A stretch of 64,000 nt of DNA from Streptomyces orinoci (GCF_003121295.1 NZ_PHNC01000029.1:1-64000), one strand, 5' to 3'. Shown: positions 9,643 through 21,354, numbered from the stretch's first letter. The notes: generated by a model not told the origin, from the sequence alone. Program-made: numbers and translations.

Positions 9643-10011
9643 TCAGCCCAGTGGCAGGTTCCCGGAGTCGAAGCAGGTGCGGGTGCCGGTGTGGCAGGCG
9701 GGGCCCACCTGGTCCACCTTGACCAGCAGGGTGTCGGCGTCGCAGTCCAGGGCCACCGATTTCACATGCTGGACATGGCCCGAGGTGTCGCCCTTGACCC
9801 AGTACTCCTGGCGGCTGCGGCTGTAGTAGGTGCAGCGGCCGGTGGTCAGGGTGCGGTGCAGCGCCTCGTCGTCCATCCAGCCGACCATCAGCACCTCGCC
9901 GGTGTCGTACTGCTGGGCGACGGCGGGGATCAGGCCGTCGGCGTCGCGCTTGAGGCGGGCGGCGATGGCGGGGTCGAGGGACGAGGAGCTGGCGGGAATG
10001 CGGCCGGTCAT
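9643..10011 (-). CDS. hisI: phosphoribosyl-AMP cyclohydrolase
   Basis: Opens the adenine ring of phosphoribosyl-AMP, the third step of histidine synthesis. The 122-residue product is monofunctional, without the HisE pyrophosphohydrolase domain. The Mg2+ site is the DCDAD cluster (Asp89, Asp91, Asp93), and zinc ligands are Cys90, Cys106 and Cys113 in [10 protein letters not shown]. Upstream conserved pieces VGWMDDEAL and [14 protein letters not shown] are intact. It lies apart from the his operon, directly upstream of trpE on the same strand. A CAGAAT box six bases before the ATG and lack of a ribosome site suggest a leaderless start; it is divergent from the gene at 10098. Confidence 0.96.
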   Translation of the reverse strand: MTGRIPASSSSLDPAIAARLKRDADGLIPAVAQQYDTGEVLMVGWMDDEALHRTLTTGRCTYYSRSRQEYWVKGDTSGHVQHVKSVALDCDADTLLVKVDQVGPACHTGTRTCFDSGNLPLG

Positions 10012-10017
10012 GGGTTC

Positions 10018-10023
10018 ATTCTG
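10018..10023 (-). promoter_or_regulatory. possible -10 box (CAGAAT) before hisI
   Basis: CAGAAT on the minus strand ends six bases before the hisI ATG at 10011, and there is no Shine-Dalgarno match. It belongs to the TAnnnT-like leaderless pattern seen across the window. Confidence 0.4.
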
Positions 10024-10097
10024 CCGCGCCCGCCCCGGGTGCCCCGCGGGTACGGCCCCCTCGCACGCTTGTCGGAGGCATACGGCATGCTTCCGTC

Positions 10098-10886
10098 ATG
10101 ACCACTCCGCCTCCGCCGCCGCCCTCCAACCCGCCCCAACCGCCGGGTGGTGGCGGCGGTTTCGGCCCGCCGCAGGGTTTTGGGCCGCTGCCTCCCGAGC
10201 AGCCGCCGTTCGGCGCCCAGCCCCCCGCCGGGCCGCCGCCCTATGGCCCGTCCGGTTACGGGCCGTACGGGCCCCAGCCGGTGCCGCCCGCGCCCTCCGG
10301 CGGCGGCGGGGCGAAGATCGCCGCGATTGTGGTCGCGGTGGTGCTGGTGGCGGGCCTGGCGGTGGGCGGGATGATCCTGTTCCACAACAGCGGCAAGGAC
10401 GACAAGCCGGTGGCCCATGCCTCCTCCTCGCCCAGCCCGGTGGTGAGCGCCTCGCCGTCCCTGGACAACCCGGCGCCGACCGCCCCGAGCACCACTCCCT
10501 CCACGGCCCCGTCCTCGCCGCCGCCGCTGATCGACCTCAAGGCCGGCGACTGCTTCGACGCCCCCCAGCTGTCCCCCTCGCTGGTCCGGCCGGAGAAGCG
10601 CTCCTGCGACAGTGCCCACGACGGCCAGGTGATCTCCATGGAGAAGCTGGAGGGGACGCCGGAGAACGAGACCGAGATCAAGGACAAGGCGCTGGCGCTG
10701 TGCAAGCCCATCGCCGAGCAGCGGCTGAAGACCATAGGCGACGGCCGCAGGTACTACTACTACGCGCTGTACCCGACCCGGATGGCGTTGCTGCTGCGCG
10801 GTGACCGGGACATCGCCTGTGCCATCACCCTCACCGACCGGGCGGGTGGCGCCAAGCTGACCGCGCCGCTGCCCGGTGAGTCGTAG
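10098..10886 (+). CDS. Pro-rich single-pass membrane protein with extracytoplasmic Cys-pair domain
   Basis: Protein of 262 residues. Residues 1-70 are almost entirely Pro, Gly, Tyr and Phe (a disordered cytoplasmic PPG-rich tail). One membrane segment spans 72-96, a Ser/Pro/Thr linker runs to about 143, and a folded outer domain begins LKAGDCFD (148-154) with a second Cys at 170 in RSCDSAHDGQV. This architecture resembles DUF4190/septum-formation-like actinobacterial proteins in which GDCF...C..HDGQV recurs. Function is unknown. It is divergent from hisI and is followed ten bases later by the TIGR03085 gene. No ribosome site is seen; CATGCT lies six bases before the ATG. Confidence 0.75.
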   Translation: MTTPPPPPPSNPPQPPGGGGGFGPPQGFGPLPPEQPPFGAQPPAGPPPYGPSGYGPYGPQPVPPAPSGGGGAKIAAIVVAVVLVAGLAVGGMILFHNSGKDDKPVAHASSSPSPVVSASPSLDNPAPTAPSTTPSTAPSSPPPLIDLKAGDCFDAPQLSPSLVRPEKRSCDSAHDGQVISMEKLEGTPENETEIKDKALALCKPIAEQRLKTIGDGRRYYYYALYPTRMALLLRGDRDIACAITLTDRAGGAKLTAPLPGES

Positions 10887-10889
10887 GGT
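10884..10889 (+). promoter_or_regulatory. possible -10 box (TAGGGT) for a leaderless start at 10897
   Basis: TAGGGT overlaps the stop codon of the preceding gene and ends seven bases before ATG 10897, with no ribosome site between. It favours ATG 10897 over an upstream GTG at 10876. Confidence 0.45.
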
Positions 10890-10896
10890 GGCCGTC

Positions 10897-11529
10897 ATGT
10901 CAACACACGCACAGCGCGAACGCCTGCTTCTCGCCGATCTGTTGGAGACGGCCGGCCCGCACGCCCCGACGCTCTGCGAGGGGTGGAACACCCGTGACCT
11001 CGCGGCCCATGTCGTGGTGCGCGAGCGTCGTTCCGACGCCGCCGCCGGGGCGCTGATCAAGCCGCTGGCCGGCCGGCTGGAGCGGGTGCAGGCCGAGTTC
11101 GCCGCCAAGCCCTACGAGGAACTCATCCAGCTGATCCGCACCGGGCCGCCGCGTACCTCGCCGTTCGCCCTCAAGCAGATCGACGAGGCCGCCAACACCG
11201 TGGAGTTCTACGTCCACACCGAGGATGTGCGCCGCGCCCAGCCGGAGTGGACGCCGCGCGAGCTGGACCCGGTGTTCGCGGACGCCCTGTGGAGCCGGCT
11301 GGAGAAGGCCGCCCGGCTGGTGGGCCGCAAGGCACCGGCCGGCCTGGTGCTGCGCCGCCCCGACGGCCGCACGGTGGTGGCCCGCCGGGGAGCGCCGGTG
11401 GTGACGGTCACCGGTGAGCCCGGGGAACTGCTGCTGTTCGCGCTGGGGCGGCAGGACGCGGCCCGGGTGGAACTGGAGGGCGCGCCGGAGCTCCAGGCGA
11501 AGCTGCGGGCGGCCCGGCTGGGCATCTGA
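10897..11529 (+). CDS. TIGR03085-family metal-binding protein (DinB/maleylpyruvate isomerase-like)
   Basis: Predicted cytosolic protein of 210 residues. The N-terminus (STHAQRERLLLADLLE, then LCEGWNTRDLAAHVVVRER) matches the DinB-like four-helix fold in which His residues bind a divalent metal. A second His lies in EFYVHTEDVRRAQPEW. Members of TIGR03085 have no proven reaction; related mycothiol-dependent enzymes act on thiol adducts. The ATG at 10897 gives the conserved start. It follows the Pro-rich membrane gene by ten bases but probably has its own promoter. Confidence 0.82.
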   Translation: MSTHAQRERLLLADLLETAGPHAPTLCEGWNTRDLAAHVVVRERRSDAAAGALIKPLAGRLERVQAEFAAKPYEELIQLIRTGPPRTSPFALKQIDEAANTVEFYVHTEDVRRAQPEWTPRELDPVFADALWSRLEKAARLVGRKAPAGLVLRRPDGRTVVARRGAPVVTVTGEPGELLLFALGRQDAARVELEGAPELQAKLRAARLGI

Positions 11530-11605
11530 GCTCCGCCGGGCGGCCGCGGGGGCGCACACTGGTCATGAGGGGAGCGCTCAGGGAGTCTCCGGGGAGGCGC
11601 TCATC

Positions 11606-12121
11606 ATGGCTGATCAACGCACGACCGCCCCCGTGGCCGCCTATGGCGTGGCTGTTTCCGCCGGACTGCTGCTGCTGCGGATGATGCTCGGCCTGATCAT
11701 GGCGACGCATGGGGCGCAGAAGCTGTTCGGGTGGTTCGGCGGGGGCGGTATCAATGGCACCGCGAAGGGGTTCGCCCATCTGGGTTACCCCTGGCCCAGG
11801 ACGATGGCCCTGGTCTGCGGGCTCTGCGAGGGGCTGGGCGGGGTGGGGATCTTCCTCGGCCTGCTGACCCCGCTCGCGGCGGCGGCCCTGCTGGGCAACA
11901 TGATCAACGCGCTCTGGGTGACCTGGGACAAGGGGTTCGAGGCCGTGGAGTTCGGGCTGCTGATCGCGGCCGCGGCAGCGGCGCTCGCCCTGACCGGGCC
12001 GGGGTGGTACTCGGTGGACCACTATCTGCCGGGGCTGCGGGCGCACCGGCTGGTGTACGGAGTGGGGGCGATCGTCCTCGCGGCCGTCGCCGCGACGGTG
12101 GTGCTGCTGCTACGGGCGTAG
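11606..12121 (+). CDS. DoxX-family membrane protein
   Basis: Integral membrane protein of 171 residues with four to five hydrophobic segments. The DoxX hallmarks are visible: LLLRMMLGLIMATHGAQKLFGWFGGGG (about 20-46), then GLCEGLGGVGIFLGLLTPLAA and an aromatic GPGWYSVDHYLPG near the end. Family members are linked to thiol/redox stress complexes in actinobacteria, but the role here is not shown. GGGGAGG about nine bases before ATG 11606 decides the start. It is convergent with hisF, with 202 bases of dispersed repeats between. Confidence 0.88.
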   Translation: MADQRTTAPVAAYGVAVSAGLLLLRMMLGLIMATHGAQKLFGWFGGGGINGTAKGFAHLGYPWPRTMALVCGLCEGLGGVGIFLGLLTPLAAAALLGNMINALWVTWDKGFEAVEFGLLIAAAAAALALTGPGWYSVDHYLPGLRAHRLVYGVGAIVLAAVAATVVLLLRA

Positions 12122-12146
12122 CCCGGGCATGGGGTGCGGTTGCGTC

Positions 12147-12207
12147 GCCGGGTGCCCATCCGGGGCGCGGGGAACTGCGCGACCGGCCACAGACGGCCCG
12201 CACCCGG
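12147..12207 (+). repeat. dispersed repeat copy (GGGGCGCGGGGAACT type)
   Basis: The copy begins GCCGGGTGCCCATC, contains the GGGGCGCGGGGAACTGCGCG core, then ACCGGCC, and ends GCCCGCACCCGG. It lies between the convergent DoxX and hisF genes. Confidence 0.75.
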
Positions 12208-12225
12208 ACGACGAACTCCTCAACG

Positions 12226-12311
12226 CACCGGGTGCCGGTCAGGGGCGCGGGGAACTATCGATATGCGGCTCCGCCGCGTGGGCGCGACCAGCCCGAGCCA
12301 GCCCGCACCCG
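12226..12311 (+). repeat. dispersed repeat copy interrupted by a 25-base insert
   Basis: The core GGGGCGCGGGGAACT breaks off and resumes as GCGCGACCAGCC after 25 extra bases (12256-12280). The insert contains a small hairpin, GCGGC-TCC-GCCGC. Both outer ends match the uninterrupted copies. Confidence 0.65.
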
Positions 12312-12323
12312 ACGACGAACCCC

Positions 12324-13079
12324 TCAGCGCACCGGGTGCCCCGCCTTCCCCAGCGCCCGCTTGACCTCACCGATCCGCAGATCGCCGAAGTGGAACACGG
12401 AGGCGGCGAGCACCGCGTCGGCCCCCGCCTCCACCGCCGGAGCGAAGTGCTCAAGGCGGCCCGCTCCGCCGGAGGCGATCACCGGCACCGAGACATGCTT
12501 GCGCACGGCGCGGATCATCTCCACGTCGTAGCCGTCCTTGGTGCCGTCCGCGTCCATGGAGTTGAGCAGGATCTCCCCGGCGCCCAGCTCCGCCGCCCGG
12601 TGCGCCCATTCGATGGCGTCCAGACCGGTGCCCCGGCGGCCGCCGTGCGTGGTGACCTCGAAGGTTCCGGCGGCGGTGCGGCGGGCGTCCACCGACAGCA
12701 CCAGCACCTGGCGGCCGAACCGCTCGGCGATCTCCCGGATCAGTTCCGGCCGCTCGACGGCGGCCGTGTTGACGCCGACCTTGTCCGCGCCCGCGCGCAG
12801 CAGCTTGTCCACGTCCTCCGCGGTGCGCACCCCGCCGCCCACGGTGAGCGGGATGAAGACCTGCTCGGCGGTGCGGCGCACCACGTCATAGGTGGTCTCG
12901 CGGTTGCCGGAGGAGGCGGTGATGTCCAGGAAGGTCAGCTCGTCGGCGCCCTCCTGACCGTAGATACGGGCCATCTCCACCGGGTCGCCGGCGTCCCGCA
13001 GATTCTGGAAGTTGACGCCCTTGACGACGCGGCCGTTGTCCACGTCCAGGCAGGGGATGACTCGTACCGCGAGGGTCAC
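12324..13079 (-). CDS. hisF: imidazole glycerol phosphate synthase cyclase subunit
   Basis: With HisH, makes imidazole glycerol phosphate and AICAR from PRFAR. The 251-residue (beta-alpha)8 barrel has catalytic Asp12 ([10 protein letters not shown]) and Asp131 (LSVDARR), and phosphate-binding GGGVR and ASGGAG loops. It is the last gene of the his operon. Its GTG start overlaps the ridA stop by four bases (GTGA). It is convergent with DoxX. Confidence 0.97.
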   Translation of the reverse strand: MTLAVRVIPCLDVDNGRVVKGVNFQNLRDAGDPVEMARIYGQEGADELTFLDITASSGNRETTYDVVRRTAEQVFIPLTVGGGVRTAEDVDKLLRAGADKVGVNTAAVERPELIREIAERFGRQVLVLSVDARRTAAGTFEVTTHGGRRGTGLDAIEWAHRAAELGAGEILLNSMDADGTKDGYDVEMIRAVRKHVSVPVIASGGAGRLEHFAPAVEAGADAVLAASVFHFGDLRIGEVKRALGKAGHPVR

Positions 13080-13516
13080 GCGGATTCTCCTCGGAAAGCT
13101 TCTACCTCTACTTCGACCAGCACCCGGGAGTCCACGAACCCGGAGACCACCACCAGGGTGGCGGCCGGGCGGACGGTGTCGAACAGTTCCTTGTGGGCCC
13201 GTCCCACCGCGTCCACGTCCCGGGCGTGGGTGAGGTACATCCGGGTGCGGATCACCGACTCGGGCCCCAGGCCGAAGCGCTTGAGCGCCTCCAGCGCGTT
13301 GCCGAAGGCCACCTTGGCCTGTTCATAGGGGTCGCCCTCACCGTGCAGCACACCGTGCACCAGGGGCATGGTCCCGGAGACCAGCACCCGGTCCCCGGCC
13401 GCCACGGCGCGGGCGAAGCCGATGGTCTCCTCCCAGGGACTGTCTGTCTGCACTCGCCGTACGGCCTGGCCCGACGGGGTGCCGGGGGTCGTCACCCGGG
13501 AATCTGCCGCGCTCAT
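13076..13516 (-). CDS. RidA/YjgF-family enamine/imine deaminase
   Basis: Predicted to hydrolyse reactive 2-aminoacrylate-type enamines released by PLP enzymes. The 146-residue product has the conserved Arg in [14 protein letters not shown] and the C-terminal block [26 protein letters not shown], with the Glu that activates water in RidA proteins. It is embedded in the his operon: its ATG overlaps the priA stop by four bases and its stop overlaps the hisF start. HisC and TrpB produce or handle such intermediates, which fits the location, but the direct substrate is unknown. Confidence 0.85.
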   Translation of the reverse strand: MSAADSRVTTPGTPSGQAVRRVQTDSPWEETIGFARAVAAGDRVLVSGTMPLVHGVLHGEGDPYEQAKVAFGNALEALKRFGLGPESVIRTRMYLTHARDVDAVGRAHKELFDTVRPAATLVVVSGFVDSRVLVEVEVEAFRGESA

Positions 13517-14241
13517 CCGGACACTGCCTCCAGAGCCTCTTCCAAGGTGAACGCCTTGGCGTAGAGGGCCTTGCCGACGATGGCGCCTTCCACGCCCTCC
13601 GGTACCAGAGTGGCGATTGCCCGCAGATCGTCAAGGGAGGAGACGCCGCCGGAGGCGATCACCGGCTTGTCGGTGGCCGCACAGACGTTTTTCAGCAGCT
13701 CCAGGTTGGGGCCCTGCAGGGTGCCGTCCTTGGCGATGTCGGTGACGACGTAGCGGGCGCAGCCCTCGGCATCCAGGCGGGCCAGGGTCTCATAGAGGTC
13801 GCCGCCGTCGCGGGTCCAGCCGCGGCCGCGCAGGGTGGTGCCGCGTACGTCCAGCCCGACGGCGATCTTCTCGCCATGCTCGGCGATCACCTTTGCCACC
13901 CATTCGGGGGACTCCAGGGCGGCGGTGCCCAGGTTGACGCGGGTGCAGCCGGTGGCCAGGGCGGCGGCCAGCGAGTCGTCGTCGCGGATGCCGCCGGAGA
14001 GTTCGACCTTGATGTCCATGGCGCGGACGACCTCGGCGATCCGCTCCCGGTTGTCACCGGTGCCGAAGGCGGCGTCCAGATCGACCAGGTGCAGCCACTC
14101 GGCGCCGGCCCGCTGCCAGGCCTGGGCGGCGGCCAGCGGGTCCCCGTAGGAGGTCTCGCTGCCGGACTCGCCGTGGACCAGCCGGACCGCCTGCCCGTCG
14201 CGGACATCGACGGCGGGGAGGAGTTCGAGGCGATGGGTCAT
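13513..14241 (-). CDS. priA: PriA: HisA/TrpF bifunctional phosphoribosyl isomerase
   Basis: Isomerises ProFAR in histidine synthesis and, in actinobacteria lacking trpF, phosphoribosyl anthranilate in tryptophan synthesis. The 242-residue barrel has the acid/base pair Asp12 (PAVDVRDG) and Asp131 (VGLDVRGT), Arg20, and the [10 protein letters not shown] loop with Trp143 that switches between substrates in characterised PriA. ATG 14241 was chosen: GAGG lies nine bases upstream, whereas the GTG at 14256 has none. The gene is 11 bases after hisH and overlaps ridA by four. No trpF occurs in this window. Bifunctionality is inferred from family and context. Confidence 0.93.
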   Translation of the reverse strand: MTHRLELLPAVDVRDGQAVRLVHGESGSETSYGDPLAAAQAWQRAGAEWLHLVDLDAAFGTGDNRERIAEVVRAMDIKVELSGGIRDDDSLAAALATGCTRVNLGTAALESPEWVAKVIAEHGEKIAVGLDVRGTTLRGRGWTRDGGDLYETLARLDAEGCARYVVTDIAKDGTLQGPNLELLKNVCAATDKPVIASGGVSSLDDLRAIATLVPEGVEGAIVGKALYAKAFTLEEALEAVSG

Positions 14242-14252
14242 GGAAGGGGACC

Positions 14253-14909
14253 TCACAGGGTGTCGAGCCAGTTGCGGAGCAGGACCGCTCCGGCGTCACC
14301 GGACTTCTCGGGGTGGAACTGGGTGGCCCACAGCGGGCCGTTCTCCACGGCGGCCACAAAGGGCTCGCCATGGGTGGCCCAGGTGACCTTGGGGGCCCGG
14401 ATGGCGTCGTTGGTGATCTCCAGCCGCCACTCGCGTACCGCGTAGGAGTGCACAAAGTAGTAGCGGGTGGCGGCGTCCAGCCCGGCGAACAGCCGGGAGC
14501 CCTCGGCGGGCCGGACGGTGTTCCAGCCCATGTGCGGCACCACGGGGGCCTGGAGCGGCTCGACCACTCCGGGCCACTCGTCCAGGCCCTCGGCCTCGGT
14601 GCCGTGCTCGATGCCCCGCTCGAAGAGGATCTGCATGCCGACGCAGATGCCCATCACCGGCCGGCCGCCGGCCAGCCGGCGGCCGATGATCCAGTCGCCG
14701 CGGGCGGCGCGCAGCCCCTCCATACAGGCGGCGAAGGCGCCTACGCCGGGCACCAGCAGTCCGTCGGCGTTCATCGCCCGGTCGTAGTCGCCGGTGATCT
14801 CCACCTCGGCTCCGGCATGGGCCAGGGCCCGCTCGGCGGAGCGGACATTGCCGAAGCCGTAGTCGAAGACGACCACCTTCTTCTTGCCGCTGATGACCTT
14901 GTCGCTCAT
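14253..14909 (-). CDS. hisH: imidazole glycerol phosphate synthase glutaminase subunit
   Basis: Class I glutamine amidotransferase that feeds ammonia to HisF. The 218-residue product has the catalytic triad Cys89 (GICVGMQ), His199 and Glu201 (QFHPEKSG), and the oxyanion-region loop PGVGAF (54-59). The ATG at 14909 overlaps the stop of the 55-residue membrane gene by four bases (ATGA), which decides this start. hisF, its partner, lies two genes downstream. Confidence 0.96.
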   Translation of the reverse strand: MSDKVISGKKKVVVFDYGFGNVRSAERALAHAGAEVEITGDYDRAMNADGLLVPGVGAFAACMEGLRAARGDWIIGRRLAGGRPVMGICVGMQILFERGIEHGTEAEGLDEWPGVVEPLQAPVVPHMGWNTVRPAEGSRLFAGLDAATRYYFVHSYAVREWRLEITNDAIRAPKVTWATHGEPFVAAVENGPLWATQFHPEKSGDAGAVLLRNWLDTL

Positions 14910-15069
14910 GACCACAGCCCCTTGATGCGCAGCACTCCGGCGGCCAGGCACATGGCGGCGCCGATGCCCAGCAGCACGATCAGGCCCTTGGGCATGCCCT
15001 GCTTGAGGAAGGAGATGATGCCGCCGACCAGGAACAGCCCGACGAGGATGAGTGCGGTGGAGGTGCCGT

Positions 15070-15073
<4 letters not shown>
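14906..15073 (-). CDS. 55-residue membrane protein of the his operon
   Basis: Short gene read on the minus strand from GTG 15073 to TGA 14906. The product begins [18 protein letters not shown] and has two hydrophobic stretches (about 6-21 and 31-47) joined by [10 protein letters not shown], with a short basic end (RIKGLWS). Its start overlaps the hisB stop by four bases (GTGA), and its stop overlaps the hisH start by four (ATGA), so it is locked into translational coupling. I recall a similar small gene at this place in other streptomycetes. No function is known; it has no catalytic motif. Confidence 0.85.
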
Positions 15074-18098
<3,025 letters not shown>

Positions 18099-18238
18099 TC
18101 AGACCCGCCCTGGCACACGGCTCTCCGTACCACCCACTGATACGCCGGCCGTGACCCCTGAACCATTCTCACCGCACGTGTTCAACCCCTCACCCAAGGG
18201 GAATCGTACGCACAGACGTACGGCCGAGGGGAGGGACC

Positions 18239-19843
18239 GTGACCGATCCGCAGAGCGACCGGCTCCCCGCCGGGCTCGATCTCACCGAGCCGGAACGGGG
18301 CATGTGGCGGGCCTTCCGCACCGGCAGCACCCATGATCTGCGCACCCCCGTCACCGAGCAGAACGACCCGGGCGGCCCGCACACCTGGGGTCCGGAGCGC
18401 AGCGTACGGGCCGAGGTGGTGGCCCTGTTGCTGCTGGCCGGGCCGCCGGCGGTGCCCGGCCGGGTCAGCGCGCTCAAGCTCAACGGGGCGCATATCACCG
18501 GCACCCTGGATCTGTCCGGCGGCACGGTGGCCCCCTATGTGGAGCTGCAGAACTGCCGCTTCGACCAGCAGGTGCTGCTGCCGGAGTGTCACTTCACCAC
18601 CCTGCGCCTGGTGGGCTGTGCGCTGCCCCGGCTGGAGGCGGCCCGGCTGCGCACCGAGGGGGATCTGCATCTGACCCGCTGTGTGGTGCGCCGGGGCATC
18701 CGGCTGACCGACGCCCATATAGGCACCGATCTGCTGCTCAACCAGCTGGTGGTGCGCCGGGACCGGCGCGGCCAGTCCATCTCCGCCGACGGGCTGTCGG
18801 TGGGCCAGGACCTCCAGGCCGAACTGGCCCGCTCCTATGGCGAGTTGAGCATGCGGGGCGCCCGGATAGGGGTCTCGCTGAGCCTGCGCGGCACCACCCT
18901 GAGCAACCCCTACGGGCAGCGGGCGCTCAACGCCCCCCAGCTGACCGTGGAGCGCACCTTCTATCTCACCCCCGCCGGGGTCAGCGCCTCACCCACCCCC
19001 ACCGGGGCCACTCCCCCGTACGGCATCTCCCTGACCACCCCGGAGCGCGGCACCCGGCTCCAGCGCTTCACCTGTGAGGGCGGGATCCGGCTGGACGACG
19101 GCCGGTTCGGTGATGCGGTGGACTTCAGCATGGCCCGCCTGGCCCTGGGCCCGGACCAGGAGCTGTCGCTGCGCCGGGTCCAGACCCCCGAGCTGCGCTT
19201 CCTGGGCGAGAGACCCACCGACGGCCGGGTGGTGCTCTCCGGCGCCCGGGTGGTCAACCTGGTGGACCGCTGGGAGAGCTGGCCCGGCCCCGGCTCCCTG
19301 GTGATGGCCGGCTTCTCCTACGAGACCCTGATACCGCTGGGCCCCTTCCCCCTGGCCAAGCGCCTGGAGTGGGTGGCGGCGGCCACCCCCGAGTACGCCC
19401 CGGAGCCCTATGAGCGGCTGGCCGCGGCGCTGCGCGGCGGCGGTGAGGACGCCGACGCCCGGGTGGTGCTGCTGGCCAAACAGCGCCGCAGACGCGAGAC
19501 CCTCCCCCTGGCCGGGAAGGCCTGGGGCCTGCTCCAGGACTGGCTGGTGGCCTATGGCTACCGCCCCGGCCGGGCGGCGCTGTGGATGGCCGTGTTCTGG
19601 GCCCTGGGCACTCTCTACTTCGCCGGGCACCCCATGCCCCCCATCCGCCATGACGAGGCGCCGAACTGGAACCCCGAGCTCTACACCCTGGACCTGCTGC
19701 TGCCCATCGTCGATCTGGGCCAGGGCAAGGCATGGAAGGCCGAGGGGCTGGGGCAGTGGCTGGCGGCGGCCCTGGTGCTGGTCGGCTGGGTGCTGGCCAC
19801 CACGGTCACCGCGGGGGCCTCCCGCCTGCTGCAGCGCCGGTGA
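18239..19843 (+). CDS. large membrane protein with beta-helix-like N-terminus, unknown function
   Basis: Protein of 534 residues, often called a membrane-associated oxidoreductase in Streptomyces genomes, though I see no cofactor motif. From about 75 to 340 it shows short repeating strands (GAHITGTLDLSGGTV, EARLRTEGDLHLTRC, GARIGVSLSLRGTTL) like the pentapeptide/bactofilin-type beta-helix. Around 395-440 a helical basic segment follows, then two membrane hairpins near 450-470 and 505-528. GAGGGGAGGG just before GTG 18239 is a strong ribosome site. It is divergent from hisD. An ion-channel or scaffold role is conceivable, but not shown. Confidence 0.75.
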   Translation: MTDPQSDRLPAGLDLTEPERGMWRAFRTGSTHDLRTPVTEQNDPGGPHTWGPERSVRAEVVALLLLAGPPAVPGRVSALKLNGAHITGTLDLSGGTVAPYVELQNCRFDQQVLLPECHFTTLRLVGCALPRLEAARLRTEGDLHLTRCVVRRGIRLTDAHIGTDLLLNQLVVRRDRRGQSISADGLSVGQDLQAELARSYGELSMRGARIGVSLSLRGTTLSNPYGQRALNAPQLTVERTFYLTPAGVSASPTPTGATPPYGISLTTPERGTRLQRFTCEGGIRLDDGRFGDAVDFSMARLALGPDQELSLRRVQTPELRFLGERPTDGRVVLSGARVVNLVDRWESWPGPGSLVMAGFSYETLIPLGPFPLAKRLEWVAAATPEYAPEPYERLAAALRGGGEDADARVVLLAKQRRRRETLPLAGKAWGLLQDWLVAYGYRPGRAALWMAVFWALGTLYFAGHPMPPIRHDEAPNWNPELYTLDLLLPIVDLGQGKAWKAEGLGQWLAAALVLVGWVLATTVTAGASRLLQRR

Positions 19844-19892
19844 GACCGGTGCGGGATCACCGCCGCCGGGCCCCATCGCCCGGCCGGACCAT

Positions 19893-19898
19893 TAGGCT
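19893..19898 (+). promoter_or_regulatory. -10 box TAGGCT of a probable leaderless promoter
   Basis: TAGGCT ends eight bases before the GTG at 19907, and no ribosome site intervenes. Box and spacing are identical to those of trpE. Confidence 0.55.
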
Positions 19899-19906
19899 TA
19901 CCGGCT

Positions 19907-20644
19907 GTGACCACCGCGCGCCTGCCCATCTTCCCGCTGAACTCGGTGCTGTTCCCGGGCCTCGTCCTCCCGCTGAACGTCTTCGAGCAGCGGTACCGCG
20001 CGATGATGCGCCATCTGTCCGGGCTCCCCGAGGAGCTGCCGCGCCGGTTCGGGGTGGTGGCCATCCGGGACGGCTTCGAGGTGGCCCCCAGCGCCCCCGG
20101 CCTGCCGGAGGAGACCCGCCCGGAACCCGGCCCGGCCACCGGTTTCGGGCCGGACCCCATCCGCTCCTTCCACTCGGTGGGCTGTGTGGCCGAGGCGGCC
20201 ACCATCAAGGAGCACCCCAATGGCACCTTCGAGGTGCTGGCCAGCGGCACCACCCGCTTCCGTCTGCTGTCCGTGGACGCCACCGGCCCCTTTCTCACCG
20301 GCGAGGTGGAGCACCTGGAGGAGCGGCAGGGCGACGAGGCCGGAGCGCTCGCCGCCGGGGTGCTACGGGCCTTCCGCACCTACCAGAAGCGGCTGGCCGC
20401 GGCGGTGGAGCGGTCACTGGCCGGGCAGACCGAGCTGCCCACCGAACCCTCGGTGCTCTCCTATCTGGTCGCCGCGGCCGCCATGCTGGACGTCCCCGCC
20501 AAACAGCGGCTGCTCCAGGCCCCGGACACCGCCTCCCGCCTGGCGGAGGAGCTGAAACTCCTTCGTGCCGAGACCGCCTTGATCGGTAAGCTCCCCTCAC
20601 TCCCGGCCACCGAGCTGACCCGGCGGCCGACCAGTCCCAACTGA
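19907..20644 (+). CDS. LON peptidase substrate-binding domain protein
   Basis: Protein of 245 residues whose N-terminus (RLPIFPLNSVLFPGLVLPLNVFEQRYRAM) is the LON N-terminal domain signature. The AAA+ and protease domains of Lon are absent, so it is a stand-alone substrate-recognition or adaptor-like protein. Conserved LON-domain pieces GCVAEAATIKEHPNGTFEVLASGTTRFRL follow, then a helical C-terminus (about 150-225). The start is GTG at 19907, without a ribosome site but with a -10-like box eight bases upstream. It is upstream of the YbaK gene by 59 bases on the same strand. Substrate is unknown. Confidence 0.87.
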   Translation: MTTARLPIFPLNSVLFPGLVLPLNVFEQRYRAMMRHLSGLPEELPRRFGVVAIRDGFEVAPSAPGLPEETRPEPGPATGFGPDPIRSFHSVGCVAEAATIKEHPNGTFEVLASGTTRFRLLSVDATGPFLTGEVEHLEERQGDEAGALAAGVLRAFRTYQKRLAAAVERSLAGQTELPTEPSVLSYLVAAAAMLDVPAKQRLLQAPDTASRLAEELKLLRAETALIGKLPSLPATELTRRPTSPN

Positions 20645-20703
20645 CCATTCGACACTGGCCATTCCACACTGGCCATTGCAACTCACCCGGGGGGGCAGAG
20701 GAC

Positions 20704-21201
20704 TTGGCGAAACGGTCCGGTACCGGCGGCGGCACCCCGGCGATCGTCGCCCTGGAACGCGCCGGGGTGCCCTTCCAGATGCACTCCTACCCCCACCAGC
20801 CCGGCACCGCCCCCTATGGCGAGGAGGCGGCCGAGGCCCTGGGAGTGGACCCGGAGCGGGTGTTCAAGACCCTGGTGGCCGAGGTGGACGGCACCCTGAC
20901 CGTGGCCGTGGTCCCGGTGTCCCACTCCCTGGACCTCAAGGGCTTGGCGTCGGCGGTCGGCGGCAAGCGGGCCGCCATGGCCGACCCGGCCGCCGCCGAG
21001 CGGGCCACCGGCTATGTACGCGGCGGCATCTCCCCCCTCGGCCAGCGCCGCAGGCTGCGCACCGTGCTCGACGACTCCGCCCGCACCCACCCCACCATCC
21101 ATGTCTCGGCCGGCCGCCGCGGCCTGGAAGTGGAGCTGACTCCCGCCGAGTTGGCCGCCCTGACCGCCGCCGCCTTCGCCCCGCTCCGGCGGGAGCGGTG
21201 A
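20704..21201 (+). CDS. ybaK: YbaK-family Cys-tRNA(Pro)/aminoacyl-tRNA deacylase
   Basis: Predicted trans-editing enzyme that hydrolyses mischarged Cys-tRNA(Pro). The 165-residue single-domain protein has GTPAIVALERAGVPF at the start, the VFKTLVAEVDG segment with the essential Lys of YbaK, VPVSHSLDLKGLASAVGGKRAAM, and YVRGGISPLGQRRRLRTVLD containing the GGxSPxG loop. The start is TTG at 20704, with AGAGGA just upstream. It ends 2 bases before a strong hairpin that probably terminates the LON-YbaK transcript. Confidence 0.93.
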   Translation: MAKRSGTGGGTPAIVALERAGVPFQMHSYPHQPGTAPYGEEAAEALGVDPERVFKTLVAEVDGTLTVAVVPVSHSLDLKGLASAVGGKRAAMADPAAAERATGYVRGGISPLGQRRRLRTVLDDSARTHPTIHVSAGRRGLEVELTPAELAALTAAAFAPLRRER

Positions 21202-21203
21202 CC

Positions 21204-21256
21204 TGGGCCGGGTTTCCGCCCCGGAGCCCAGCGGAAACGGGCGGAAACCCGGCCCA
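21204..21256 (+). terminator. 17-bp perfect stem after ybaK
   Basis: TGGGCCGGGTTTCCGCC (21204-21220) pairs perfectly with GGCGGAAACCCGGCCCA (21240-21256) around a 19-base loop. It begins right after the ybaK stop codon. There is no T-run, but the stem is very stable. Confidence 0.8.
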
Positions 21257-21354
21257 CTCGCTCGGCCGATCGCGGCGGGCAGCCCCGGGCCGTTCCACCG
21301 GCCAGGGCCGCCGCACCCCTCGACAGGCCCCCCTTCGCGCGCTACGACCGTTAC

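Noticed and set aside
12122..12323. CRISPR-like array of similar units
   Set aside because: The units are only two, differ in length, and have no regular spacer length; they are dispersed intergenic repeats.
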